DNA of 64,000 nucleotides from Amphiura filiformis (GCF_039555335.1 NC_092628.1:34184965-34248964), one strand, 5' to 3'. Shown: positions 1 to 10,898, numbered from the stretch's first letter. Notes: a model not told the origin generated them from the letters alone. Numbers and translations are program-made.

Positions 1-1560
1 AATATATTGATGAAGTATATAGTTATCTACTACACAATGACAATGTATATTCAGAAAGAAGTATCTACTGTGATGCTGCCAATGGTCTTTGAAGAAGTAG
101 TTTACAAAGTATCAGTCTACTGCTGATGTCGCTGTTGATGAAGTAGCTATCTATTGCTGATGTCGCTATTGATTAAGTAGCTTTCTACTACTGATGTCGC
201 TATTGGTGAAGTCGCTTTCTACTACTGATGTCGCTATTGATGAAGTAGCTTTATACTACCGATGTCGCTATTTATGAAGTAGTCATCTACTGCTGCTCTC
301 GGTATCATTGATGAAGTAGCTGTCTACTGCTGATGTTGCGATTGAGGAAGTAGCTATCAACTGCTCATGTCGCTATTGATGAAGTAGCTATCGAATGCTG
401 ATGTCGCTATTGATGAAGTAACTGTCTACTGCTGATGTCGCTATTGATGAAGTAGCTGTCTACTGATGATGTCGCTATTGATGAAGTAACTGTCTACTGC
501 TGATGTCACTATTGATGAAGTAACTGTCTACTGCTGATGTCGCTATTGATGAAGTAGCTGTCTACTGCTGATGTCACTATTGATGAAGTAACTGTCTACT
601 GCTGATGTCGCTATTGATGAAGTAGCTGTCTACTGCTGGTGTCGCGATTGAGGAAGTAGCTATCAACTGCTCATGTCGCTATTGATGAAGTAGCTATCGA
701 ATGCTGATGTCGCTATTGATGAAGTAAATTTCTACTGCTGATGTCGCTTTTGATGAAATAACTGTCTACTACTGATGTCGCTATTGATGAAGTAGCTGTC
801 TACTGATGATGTCACTATTGATCAAGTAACTGTCTACTGCTGATGTCGCTATTGATGAAGTAGCTGTCTACTGCTGATGTCACTATTGATGAAGTAGCTG
901 TCTACTGATGATGTCACTATTGATCAAGTAACTGTATACTACTGATGTCGCTATTGATGAAGTAGCTGTCTACTGATGATGTCACTATTGATCAAGTAAC
1001 TGTCTACTGCTGATGTCGCTATTGATGAAGTAGCTGTCTACTGCTGATGTCACTATTGATGAAGTAACTGTCTACTGCTGATGTCGCTATTGATGAAGTA
1101 GCTATCTACTGCTGGTGTCGCGATTGATGAAGTAGCTATCTACTGCTGATATTGCTATTGATGAAGTAGCTATCTACTGTTGATGTCGCTATTGATGAAG
1201 TAGATGTACTGCTGATGTCGTTATTAATGAAATAGTTATCTACTGCTAATTTGGCTATTGATATGATCAAAGCCAACGGGTTATTAGGATTAATGGATTA
1301 GTTATTTATCATTCCACTATCAACTGCAAACTGCGTATCAATACCATTTATTTCTGTTGTGCTAGCTGTCTAGTGTTCGCTGCATGATATCGCTGATGAT
1401 GAAGTAACTCTCAACTGCTGATATTTGCTATTTATGAACTGTATATACAGTGTTGATAGATGTGTGTCTACTGTGAAGCTTTTGATGAAGAAGCTGCATC
1501 CTGCAGATCTTATTATTGATGAAGTATTCCTTTTTCTGCTGATATCTGATAAGGCCATAA
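1..1560. repeat. 34-bp minisatellite array upstream of the GPCR gene
   Basis: Tandem units of 34 bp carry the core GATGTCGCTATTGATGAAG followed by TAGCTGTCTACTGCT. Units between about 120 and 1210 are close to one another. They alternate between variants (CGCTATT or CACTATT, GTAGC or GTAAC) in a higher-order fashion. Units from 1210 to 1560 and the first ~100 bases are degenerate. The array ends about 460 bp before the GPCR start codon. No reading frame runs through it. Confidence 0.93.
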
Positions 1561-2023
1561 TACATTGGCATTAATGAAATAGCTGTTTAAGTTAGTTCAC
1601 TTGTCTGTATAAATAATACATTAACAATTTTACTACGACATTAAATTACTGCATGGGAGGGAAGTAACTGTCTATTAATAGGAATATTCCGCTAATGTAA
1701 TTTATGAATCATATTCATAAACAACAATCTAGTTGATACATATACTGTTATTGCTGATATTGGTATCGATGAGATACCTTTCGTATTCTGCATTTCTACA
1801 AACGCCGCTAAAGAAACCGAAGCATATTTCTAATACCAGGATTTGGGAGGAGGAGTTAAGTCGCGGCCTACTGTTGAATTTTGTAAATGTTTAATGACGC
1901 CGATGTGGATAGATCATTACTTTTAGTTAACATTCATAAAGCACACACACTGAGCGAATACATATTGGCTACTCTCAGTGTCAAATTAAACGATACGGTA
2001 TATTTGAAGGACGGCATTTCAAA
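1560..2023. other. Upstream flank of the GPCR gene
   Basis: This unique AT-rich DNA lies between the minisatellite and the GPCR start codon. A TATAAATA-like word lies near 1608-1615 and an ATTGG (inverted CCAAT) near 1964-1968. Either could belong to the promoter, but neither position is diagnostic. An in-frame stop (TAA) at 1937-1939 lies before the chosen ATG with no other in-frame ATG between them, so the coding region cannot extend further upstream without a splice. Confidence 0.4.
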
Positions 2024-3085
2024 ATGGAGGGAGACAGTGTAACGTCAGAAATGTTTACAGCTACTATTAGTATTACCGTAAATGAACCTTTCACACTCCG
2101 CGCTGGAAGCATTATCGCGCTCATTCTCTTACCTATTCTAACGTTATGCGGATTATTAGGAAATCTTTTAGTTGTCATATCAGTGTTTAAATTCAAGCAG
2201 CTTCGAATCGTCCCGAATTTCTTCATCGTGTCGCTTGCTGTTGCCGATCTTTTAGTCTGTATGGTCGTCATGCCACTGGCGCTGTACCAAGACATCAACA
2301 ACGGTAACTGGGGCTTGCCCCCATGGTTGTGTGATGTTTGGGTATCGCTTGATGTCCTCATGTCTACAGCGTCAATTTGGAACTTATGCGTCATTTCATT
2401 AGACCGTTTTCTTGCCATCACAAGACCACATCAGTACGCACGACGTCGCACCGCGTTCACGGTTCTATTCGCCGTTCTCACCACATGGTTGCTTGCTGCA
2501 TTCTTGTCCATCCCAACGCTTCTGTTCGTCGGTGGACATGATCCAACACAGACCAGTACATGCGTTATCAACGTGACCCCAACATTTGTCATCATATCTT
2601 CTTGCGTGGCATTTTACATTCCGTGTGCCATTGTGTTGGTACTCTACTGGCGAATCCTAGTCGCAGCAAGAAGGCACGTTTTACATCGGCGTCGAGTAGA
2701 TCCAGGCATCGGGAGCACCAGCAGAGAAGATGCAACCGCGTCAACAGCCATAGACGATGGCACCACTAACGATCAACGTTTCGGCGAAAACCAACCAGCC
2801 GAAAACACTAACCCTCAAAGAAAAATTATCTCAGTCACTAGAGAGCGAAAGGCTGCGCTTGTTTTAGCAATCGTCGTGGGAATCTTCATTTGTTGCTGGT
2901 TGCCGTTTTTCTTAGTTTTTGTATCTTTAGGTATTTGTCCACAATGCCATATATCTATAACTGCTATTGTAATTGTTACATGGTTAGGATGGTGTAACAG
3001 TATTTTAAATCCAATCATTTACACAATATTTAACAAAGAATTTCGTACGGCGTTTAGAAAAATTATGACCTGTACAATGAAATAG
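2024..3085 (+). CDS. Aminergic-type class A GPCR (5-HT1/D2-like), intronless
   Basis: This is a complete 353-residue rhodopsin-family receptor in one exon. Seen: N47 of TM1 (GNLLV), D75 of TM2 (LAVADLL), C103 before TM3, the amine-binding aspartate D110 (position 3.32), DRF at 127-129 in place of DRY, W155 of TM4, and C180 in loop 2 beside an NVT sequon at 183. TM5 has S192, S193, A196 and P200. Loop 3 is ~60 residues, ends in basic RERK, and leads into TM6 CWLPFF (291-296). Loop 3 outside has CPQC (305-308). TM7 has NPIIY (329-333). A short tail ends in Cys350, a likely palmitoylation site. A short tail with a longish third loop is usual for Gi-coupled 5-HT1, D2 and alpha2 receptors. A at 5.46 resembles serotonin receptors, while TM6-TM7 resembles D2/5-HT1. 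Position 7.43 is W323 where aminergic receptors normally have Tyr. Start: AAAATGG context with an in-frame stop upstream. There is no signal peptide, which is normal for the family. The ligand cannot be fixed from sequence; serotonin, dopamine, octopamine or another amine are all possible. Class is sure, subtype is not. Confidence 0.95.
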   Translation: MEGDSVTSEMFTATISITVNEPFTLRAGSIIALILLPILTLCGLLGNLLVVISVFKFKQLRIVPNFFIVSLAVADLLVCMVVMPLALYQDINNGNWGLPPWLCDVWVSLDVLMSTASIWNLCVISLDRFLAITRPHQYARRRTAFTVLFAVLTTWLLAAFLSIPTLLFVGGHDPTQTSTCVINVTPTFVIISSCVAFYIPCAIVLVLYWRILVAARRHVLHRRRVDPGIGSTSREDATASTAIDDGTTNDQRFGENQPAENTNPQRKIISVTRERKAALVLAIVVGIFICCWLPFFLVFVSLGICPQCHISITAIVIVTWLGWCNSILNPIIYTIFNKEFRTAFRKIMTCTMK

Positions 3086-3496
3086 TTGTAGCTGAATACG
3101 ATATGCAAGAGAATGCAGATTAATGACAACAGACCTCAAATATTTTTTATAAAGGAGACAATTAAGCGTTGTGAAGACAGAATTTCCAATACTAATATTG
3201 GATAATAAACCGTGTCATTCTATATACAAAGAACTATGCTCAAGTTCACACACTTTATACAAATACTCTAATATTGGAAATGGTACCTTAACAATTCACT
3301 CATATCAGATATATATCATGTGGCTCATGTCGGGATTCACGTGTATAACTCTCAAATCACATTTCATGAGTAATTTTGTTCTAATTGTTTGGGATCAGAA
3401 TGATAAGCGTAATGCAACATGCAAAGAAAAATAAGTGAGTAAATAAATAACTCGCGACTCATGTGGAATGTATTACGGGACGTGGACACGTTATGT
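3086..3496. other. 3' flank of the GPCR gene
   Basis: No coding feature is seen. AATAAA-like words occur near 3205 and 3442 (ATAATAAAC, AATAAATAA) and could serve as polyadenylation signals for the GPCR transcript, but no downstream GU-rich element can be assigned. Confidence 0.3.
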
Positions 3497-3725
3497 GTAT
3501 ACTCGGCTTATTATATTCGCCGAAACGAAACGAAACGAAATGGGATTGATTTGAAATGAACTCACAATTGACTCGTTTCGAATATTAATTGGACCCCCCC
3601 CTAATTGATATTCGACGAAACGAGGCAATTTCTTTTTTTTTTCTTCTTCTTTTTTTTTTTTTTTTTGGTATACATCAATCCCATTTCGTTTCGTTTCGTT
3701 TCGGCGAATATAATAAGCCGTATAC
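3497..3725. mobile_element. Foldback MITE-like hairpin with GAAAC-repeat arms
   Basis: The left arm (3497-3550) and right arm (3674-3725) are reverse complements over about 52 bp with a single 2-bp indel. Each arm contains GGCTTATTATATTCGCC followed by four CGAAA units and ATGGGATTGAT. Weaker internal pairing (CTCGTTTCGAATATTAATT against AATTGATATTCGACGAAACG) makes the whole segment a hairpin. The centre holds poly-C and a long poly-T tract. No clear target duplication is seen and no coding capacity is present. Confidence 0.75.
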
Positions 3726-3729
3726 TCCG

Positions 3730-4722
3730 GGATGAATTGCTGTTTTGACACATATTATGCACTCTAAAATGCCGTAGAAAACAGTCCGAAAACGTAGGCA
3801 TTTATAGTCTAGACGTAGTAGACATAACCTAAGGTTCAAATATTCAAAATATTCAGATCAAGTCGCATCGCATCATATCATGGTTTAGGTTTGAAATTTG
3901 TTCACTAATTTTGACATATCTAAAGGAATGAGTTAGGAGGCGGTGGGTGTTTTGGCAAACAACGAAAAAGAGGAAAGCGATTTTTGGCAGACAATTCTAG
4001 AATTCGGGAATTCAACCCCATAATTTTCTCGTGAGATTTCCGTTATTCACGTCATTATTCAACCATTACTTTCTTACAATACATTGACTATATTGACTAT
4101 AAGGTAGTGCGTCACACTAACAAAATACAAAAGCATAATAGTTCTGCTTCATATTGTCAATATTTCATCATTTTTATATTGAAAAAAGCGTACGATGTAA
4201 ACATGGTACTAAATAATAAAAGATTTTGCGTGTTTTCTCAAATTGTTTTATTGTGGAATGTCGTGGGCTCCAAAATGTCCTGTTATTGCCATATTAATAT
4301 TATTGTAGCATATACATAAATAGTATAAATACTCGCGTGTATGGCAAATATTTTGCATAATAAACGAGAAACCTGGTTTCTCGATCGAAAGAGAACACTT
4401 TTATTAAAAACTCGAGAAACCATGTTTATCGAATTTGAAGCCAAGTTGTTGTAAAACGTTGTTTCTCGACAAACCCTGTTCTGTGCGGACACCGAGAAAG
4501 CAGACGTGTTTCGCACCAAAAGAAAACACTGAGGTTTAGGTCGATTTTGGTTTGGGTTTTGGGGGGGGGATTTTGTTGTTGTTTTGGTGGATTTTTTTTT
4601 TTTTTTTTTTTAACCTGGCCTTTTTTGGTTTTGTTTTGGTTTGTTATTTTTTACATCTGATACAGCGATTTTGAGAAATTGCATAACAAGCTCGTATAAG
4701 ACTATAATTGTAACTTGTAAGA
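3730..4722. other. Intergenic AT-rich DNA
   Basis: No gene is seen. Four copies of CGAGAAAC or its complement cluster at 4364-4472, including a CGAGAAACC-T-GGTTTCTCG palindrome. A poly-G/poly-T-rich stretch lies at 4555-4625. Confidence 0.4.
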
Positions 4723-4741
4723 GTATTATTATTTATTATTA

Positions 4742-4810
<69 letters not shown>
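4723..4810. repeat. (ATT)n microsatellite
   Basis: About 27 TTA/ATT trinucleotides run almost without interruption. Open frames across it are just poly-Ile and are not genes. Confidence 0.97.
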
Positions 4811-4811
<1 letters not shown>

Positions 4812-5319
4812 TTTAATGTTAATAGTTGCGAAACAAAAGTGATAGAGAAAATTAATTCATCAATTTTACCCGTGTTTATCCTTGTTAAGGACGAGGGGCC
4901 TACGCACTCTACAACATCTTTGACCAACTCATGCACTCTTCGGTGCTTCCTGTTGCCCATAAAAGGAAACAGTCAGATGTGATGAGTTGCCAGTCTGATA
5001 AAATAACTAGCGTAGTGGTGAAACTTCACTAAAACGTGAGCAAATCTCCTTCGTGTTTAGATGGAATTGTTTATGACGAACAAAATTCAAAATGCCTAAT
5101 GAACTTTTTACCCACTTTACCATGTTTACGCAAAACTGGTGTTTTATGGAATAAAATAGAATGATATATGAGATTTTGCGCTTTGATCATATGAATACAT
5201 TCTGCTCCTTGAGATACATTTCGTTTCTTGATCAGATATGTGAGATACACATTCTGAGGCTCCTTGATGAGATATATGAGATACATTCTTCAGATATATG
5301 AGACACTGGTGGCCAGAAT

Positions 5320-5580
5320 GGAGTCAAGTGACTCTCAAAGTGGAGTAAACTAACGCTGACTCTCAAAAGGAGTCTCCTGACTGTCACAAGAGAATCAATT
5401 GACTCTACCCGTGGAGTCAATTGACTCTACCTGCGGAGTCAATTGACTCTACCTGCGGAGTCGTATACGACGCGGTAGTTATTTGGTACCGACTCTCAAC
5501 TTAGTCGCACCTGACTTTCACTACAGAGTCAATTGACTCTACCCGTGGAGTCAAATGACTCTACATTCAGAGTCGTCGTC
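5320..5580. repeat. 22-bp tandem units containing the palindrome GAGTCAATTGACTC
   Basis: The 14-bp perfect palindrome GAGTCAATTGACTC occurs at 5414-5427, 5436-5449 and 5526-5539. Near copies lie at 5392-5405 and 5548-5561. Local spacing is 22 bp (5392, 5414, 5436 and 5526, 5548), with TACCYGYG linkers. Single GAGTC/GACTC words fill the rest of the block. Confidence 0.85.
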
Positions 5581-5989
5581 GAAGCGGCATCCCTAGAAAC
5601 GACCCATAATTCCACAGTGCAGTTTTCCAGTTCAGTGGATTAGAGTAACGTTAGAGAAAGTGGTCAAATGACCAATCACCAGTGATCACACTCAGCTACA
5701 CTCACCACATGGGTGCTCACCATGTTCACTATGCACCCTGGCCGCCCGAGATCAGGACTACCAGAGCGTGTGCTGCTATCTAAAGAGGATGGACCGTGTA
5801 TATGCAGTCTGCCGGTTGCGTAGGCTTTTAATCACCGCAACTGACATGCTCCTGTGACTGCATTGACGTTAACCAGTGCGGTGGTAAACAACATATTTTG
5901 GGGACTACATTAAGTTAAAAAGCAATCAAATTAGAATAAAAATTCCTTGATTATCAAGATTATTTTAAACCCCGACTTTAAATCGTCGT

Positions 5990-6635
5990 AATCGACCACA
6001 CAGCGGCCGAGATGTATACGAATACGTTTTATACACAATTTGGCACAGAAACGGTGCCCGGGAAACGGTGACGAAAACAGAACTCAAAAATCACCGTTTC
6101 TTGAATTGTGCCTCTCCCGATTTCAGATTTGGGTTGAGACAAGTTTTCTAGAAATTCAGAGAAAATTGCAGGACGAGATTGCGAACGAAAGGGAAGCACG
6201 TTTTACTGTCGCTATTTAAAATCTCAGCCCAGTAAATTCATGGGCCACGCAGCGGGAGGTACATGCTATACGTTTTGTACGCAAAACATGTTCAATTTGG
6301 CACAGAAACCGTGGCGAAAATAAAGGTCAAAATACCTTTCTATTATAAACCTCCAAATTTCATATGTAGGTTGAGATATGTTTTCTAGAAATTCACAAAA
6401 AATGCAGGACGACAGGTATTCTACTTTCGCTATGGAAAATCTAAAATTCGATCTCAATGGGAAACACAACGGGCGCCTATTCATGCTAATACGTCTTGTA
6501 CACAAACTGCTCAATTCGGCGCAGAAACCGTGAAATTAACAGAAAATTGCAGGACGATGCGTATTTGTGAGCGAAAGAGAAGCACTTTTTACAATCCCTA
6601 TGGAATATCTAGATCCACTTGTTAGACTACACTTG
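5990..6635. repeat. Degenerate ~220-250-bp tandem repeat, three copies
   Basis: Three diverged copies begin near 5997, 6245 and 6464. Shared landmarks are ATACGTYTTGTACRCAAA, CAATTTGGCACAGAAAC, TTTTCTAGAAATTCA and GAAAATTGCAGGACGA, always in that order. The third copy is interrupted by the hAT-type element that follows. No coding frame spans it. Confidence 0.7.
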
Positions 6636-6643
6636 TTAATTGG

Positions 6644-7143
6644 CAGTGGCGTAACCAGTGGGGTGGCTGGGGGCAAGCTGCCCCCCGGGCACAAAAAAAC
6701 TGGGAAGAAGAGCAAAAAATTGGGAAGAGGATGGGGAAAGAAGAGAAAAAAGAGGGAAGAAAAAGGTGAAAGAAGAAAAGAAAAAAGAGGGAAGAAAAAA
6801 AGGAAGGAGAAGAGAAAAGGGAAGGGGAAGGGGAAGAGAAAAGGAAAGAAAGAGGAAGAAGATCTATAGGGTCCTACTACTTTCATTGTGAAATTTGTTC
6901 TCTGAAACACTGATTTTTAGCTTCTAATATGCCAAAACCAGGAGCTTCAGGGGCTCTGCCCTTGACCCCCTGCCAGGGCTTTGCCCTGGACCCCACCAGG
7001 GGCCCTAAGGCGGGCCCCTGGACCCCACCAGTTTAATGCTTCGCGGCAAGCCGCTCGCACATAAATACTACGATTTTTTTTTCAGAAATTGGGAAATTTT
7101 ACAATCTTGCCCCCCCGGAAGGTCAGGTCTGGTTACGCCCCTG
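6644..7143. mobile_element. 500-bp non-autonomous hAT-type transposon
   Basis: The terminal inverted repeats are CAGTGGCGTAACCAG (left) and CAGGGGCGTAACCAG (right end read inward). They are flanked by a perfect 8-bp duplication TTAATTGG at 6636-6643 and 7144-7151. An 8-bp duplication with CAG-starting termini is the hAT signature. The inside has purine-rich GAAGAAAA runs and a GC-rich block with repeated TGGACCCCACCAG words (6945-7035). No transposase is present, so movement would depend on another element. Confidence 0.88.
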
Positions 7144-7159
7144 TTAATTGGATCTGGTT

Positions 7160-8456
7160 ACGTTCACAAAAAAGTGCAAACAAATTGAAAACGTGTGGCA
7201 TTGTTGTCTTTCTGATATTTTGTGAGTTATTACAGAGATTTCTTAGAATTATTTTTCCAAAATACACACAATTTTATCTCCCGTTTTATTCACGTGGCGT
7301 GAACACCAAATTAATTGCACAACGCATCAACGCTGATAGATCTTTCATGCCGATACCGTTCACCTGTGAGGAAACGAATATAGGAACATAACAAAAGCAA
7401 GATCCGAAATCTGTGTTTAAAAGCTACGAGCGTAAAATGTCTCATTTGCAAAACAAGGAACAACTTTCATAAGTTGTGGCTTAGGAGCAGAGCACGTATC
7501 TTACACTTCCCATAATGCATTCCTTCCATTTCAATTTTCTCTACTGATTTGCTATGTTGTGACAATATTTCAGACAATTTCATCCCAAACTGAAGGTAAA
7601 TTTTGCTATGTTAAGAGCCAGTGCGCGCGAAGCGTACAAAATTTTGCAATTTTATCATATTTTGGTCCAAAACATTCAGCTGAACATTGGGTTTGGAGGC
7701 TAAAAAGGAAGATGCACAAAGCAATTTTGGGGCCCAAAATTTTGGCCCAATGGTAAATTCGGCCCTTGCCCAATGGCTAATCTCCATTGGTGCTAATGAG
7801 GGACGCGGTGCGGAGGGGTGATGGGATATGCGGACATATTTTGTCGATCTCCCATTTCAATTTGAAAAGGTTCTGTTATGTCACCCTCGGAGAAGACAAA
7901 CTATTCAAATTTCTTCTTCTTTTTTTTTTTGGTCATTTTTGACAAGAACCTATTCATTTTTTTAAATGACGAGGCAATCTTATCAAATTTGATGAGTTTC
8001 TTGTCATTTTGATGAGAAAAATCGATTAATTTTGAAGAAAAGAGAAATCTGTTATATCGTCCTCCGAATAATCATACTTGTCAAATTTGAATAGATTATA
8101 TTCATTTGTGAGGAGTTAATCTTTAAAGTATATCTTTCTATTACATCCTTAGATTTCTTTATTGGATGCATGGATAAGACAGATATGTTTTCATTGTTGT
8201 TTGCAAGTCAATATCTTGAATGCTGAATAAACACTTATTAAACTTTGTATAATTATGTTTTTCTATTATACACGTCATGAGACCTTTTTTATTTTTATTC
8301 ACTGATATAATGATTTTATTCAGTTCCTGACAAATCAGCTGCATGAAATAATAGATTTGTGTTTATTCAGTATGCTTGAAGGGTTTGATATGTTGAGAGC
8401 GGTTGAGAGTTACACGGTCAAACATCAATGTTAATCACGTCAAAGACATGGATTAT
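7160..8456. other. Intergenic DNA without recognised genes
   Basis: AT-rich sequence. The stretch 7600-7790 has repeated TTTTGGYCCAAAA-type words. Similar diverged text is seen near 9000-9070 and 16710-16830, which suggests an old dispersed repeat. No coding region is supported. Confidence 0.4.
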
Positions 8457-8662
8457 TCCCACTTGGTCCAATCCCATTTGGTCCAATCCCACTTAGTCCA
8501 ATCCCATTTGGTCCATTCCCACTTGGTCCATTCCCACTTGGTCCAGTTCCCACTTGGTCCAATCCCATTTGGTCCAATCCCACTAGGGCCATGTCCCACT
8601 TGGTCCATGTCCCACTAGGGCCATGTCCCACTAGGTCCATGTCCCACTAGGGCCATGTCCCA
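8457..8662. repeat. 15/16-bp minisatellite (TCCCACTTGGTCCAA)n
   Basis: About 13 units. The first eight follow a 15-bp period (TCCCAYTTGGTCCAA). Later ones lengthen to 16 bp with CATGTCCCACTAGGGC. Short open frames through it only reflect the 15-bp period (a five-residue repeat) and have no other gene features. Confidence 0.95.
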
Positions 8663-9189
8663 TAGGCTTACATGGTTTCTCTGAAAGAACTGTACCATAA
8701 AGTGTTATGCCCAAATCAAAGACTTGGTAAATAAAACGAAAACACATACTGTGTATGCATTGGCACAGTAAACCTGCTTTCATACTTATGAATTTTGAAA
8801 ATTGACTGTTTTGTTCTTGCGATATAAGATTTTATGAAAATGCGTCAATTTCCATCTGTTCCACATATTCAAATTCCCAGATCCACTCGACTTTCATTTG
8901 GTATTTCAGTGTGCCGCGCGGAGCGCCTCGATTTTGGGATCTAATAAGATGTACGTAATTTTATTTTTTATATCATTATAGTTTTGGTTGAATGAACGAA
9001 AATGGGCCAAACTATTAGTTTTGGTGCTATGAAAATTTCAAATTTTCCCAAATTTTGGCTAAAGAGCTACAATTTGCCTAAAGTAAACAATGGGACTGTC
9101 TGAAAATGGGACTCTTGACTGCTGCACACGTTCGTACCACCTTTTCTTGAAAGTGTCCCGCCTTCCATTCAAATATCAATCAACACTCT

Positions 9190-9470
9190 CAGAACATTGG
9201 TTAAAAATTTTAACCAACTTGGTTAAAATTTTAACCAACCATGTATTTACAGGTGAACAGCCCAACAGTTGGTTATATTGTTAACCAACCTGGGTTGGTT
9301 AACAATAACGACAGGTTGGTTAAAAACATTGACCAACTACTGGTTAACATTACGGTAACCAACCAGTTGGGCAAAGCATGTTGGGCAAAATGGGCAAAAT
9401 ATAACCAATAGTTGGTTAAACGCTATGAATGGGAAGTTCATTTCATTGTTCATATTTTAACCAATTGGAG
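9190..9470. repeat. Cluster of TTGGTTAA palindromes
   Basis: TTGGTTAAAATTTTAACCAA at 9219-9238 is a perfect 20-bp palindrome. The preceding 9197-9217 is the same with one extra A. At least a dozen TTGGTT or AACCAA words in both orientations follow to about 9465. The layout suggests a decayed foldback element, but no ends or duplication could be defined. Confidence 0.7.
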
Positions 9471-9609
9471 ACATTTGAAGGTAGGAAATTATATTATAAA
9501 CATTTTATCGGGTATAACACTTACATTAAGTGTGTGCGAGGCCAGACTGTGAGCAAGACTTATGATGCTTTATCGACGACAGCTACCACCACAACCGGTA
9601 AGCTTAAGT

Positions 9610-9925
9610 TTTCACACTTTTAATAACATTCAAAAACCTTTTATGATAACTTACTGCAAATATTCTAACATAATGTGATTTAGGCCTAAGTGTTGACAAA
9701 ACATTTGGCAAAAAATATTACAATAACATTTTAAAAACATTTTACAAATATTCTTGTATATTTTTGTAGTGTGTTTCCATAAAAACGTTTTTAGAACGTT
9801 TTCATGATCTTTATATAACCCGACATTTAATGTTATTAAAACGTTTTTATCAAAACCAAAAACCCAAAATATAACCGGCATGAAACGTTTTTAAAACCGT
9901 AACGTTTTGTGTTTACTGGGTAATT
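9610..9925 (+). mobile_element. AACGTTTT-family MITE-like repeat, copy 1
   Basis: Shares an ordered set of words with the minus-strand copy at 13110-13390: CTGCAAATATTCTAACATA, AAATATTACAATAACATTTT, AAAACGTTTTTAKAAC and AACGTTTTGTGTTT. Many AAAACGTTTT words in both orientations give internal dyad symmetry. Ends are not resolved. Confidence 0.6.
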
Positions 9926-9929
9926 TTTT

Positions 9930-10898
9930 CATGACATACATAATAACATTATGTGTATAGTCAAGAAATAAGTTAAACTTCGTAAGCCATGCTGCAGAAT
10001 CGGCCTAAATGCAATTTGATCGGGAAAGAGTTCATGTCATAAAGGAGTGCACATTTCAAAATTGCTCAAATCTTGTATAAGCCATGTATCGTCTGATCAT
10101 AACGATTCAAAAAATAATAAAAGGTATGGTTTGACCTATCTGAGATATAAGGGGTCGAAACGTACAAAACGCTCCGTTTTTCATTAAAAAAAAAACCTAT
10201 TGTCTCTAATTGTTCGATCTTTGATTCCAATTTTGAATTAAAATAACAATAGTTTGTACTATCCATCAGGATGTCTCGTTACATAGGGTATGGCATTTGA
10301 CACTTTTGCCTACAATGTATAAGCTAAACTATAATTATTAGAGACTACTTTTGTGGTTCTAACCTATTTGAGTATGTTACCCATACATCCTGGTATTACC
10401 GCCTCATCCTCGACCTTCCTCGGGAGGGGAAACAGCCAAAGCTTTTTTTTTTATTAGCCTTAACTCCAGAACCGCAAGACCTATGGAAAATATAAATGTT
10501 ATTGTTAATATCTCCCTCGATTCATTTCCTTTAAGTGTTAACACAAGAAAATTATGTGATAAATTTGGTTCCACAAAATTAATACTTTCAGAACGCGGGA
10601 AGATAAAAAGGGTTCATCAATTATTTTGTTTCTCTTTCACGACCACAAAATGTGATGGATCTAAGATCTTACACTATAATGGAACGAACAAGCACCTTAC
10701 CTGATCTAACGAACTTGATTAAATTTTATTTAAAAAATGACTGCTTCGTGTATGGCTATACAAGCTATAAAAGAAATCGTACATACGGTATTATAATATT
10801 TTTACATCAGATTTTCTGCTTTCGCGAACAATGATGCATTTCAAATCTTCCTTTCGTACAATTCCGAGATAGCCACTATAGTAAAAAAAAATGAGTCT
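9930..10898. other. Intergenic AT-rich DNA upstream of the tRNA locus
   Basis: No supported gene. A run of nine T (read on the minus strand) at 10882-10890 lies just beyond the 3' end of the tRNA gene and fits as its RNA polymerase III terminator. Confidence 0.4.

Noticed and set aside
4641-4982. Open frames on both strands with long poly-Ile
   Set aside because: They translate the (ATT)n microsatellite; no start context, domain or splice support.
6536-6910. Lys/Arg/Gly-rich and Phe/Pro-rich frames
   Set aside because: They read the purine-rich interior of the 500-bp hAT-type element on both strands.
8403-8640. SHLVQ-type pentapeptide repeat frame
   Set aside because: The 15-bp minisatellite period keeps frame by arithmetic; flanks have no coding features and later units shift to 16 bp.
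9429-9600. Exon ending in ACCACAACCG|GTAAGC
   Set aside because: The donor-like site is good, but no acceptor or coding bias is convincing, and the stretch runs from the palindrome cluster into a MITE.
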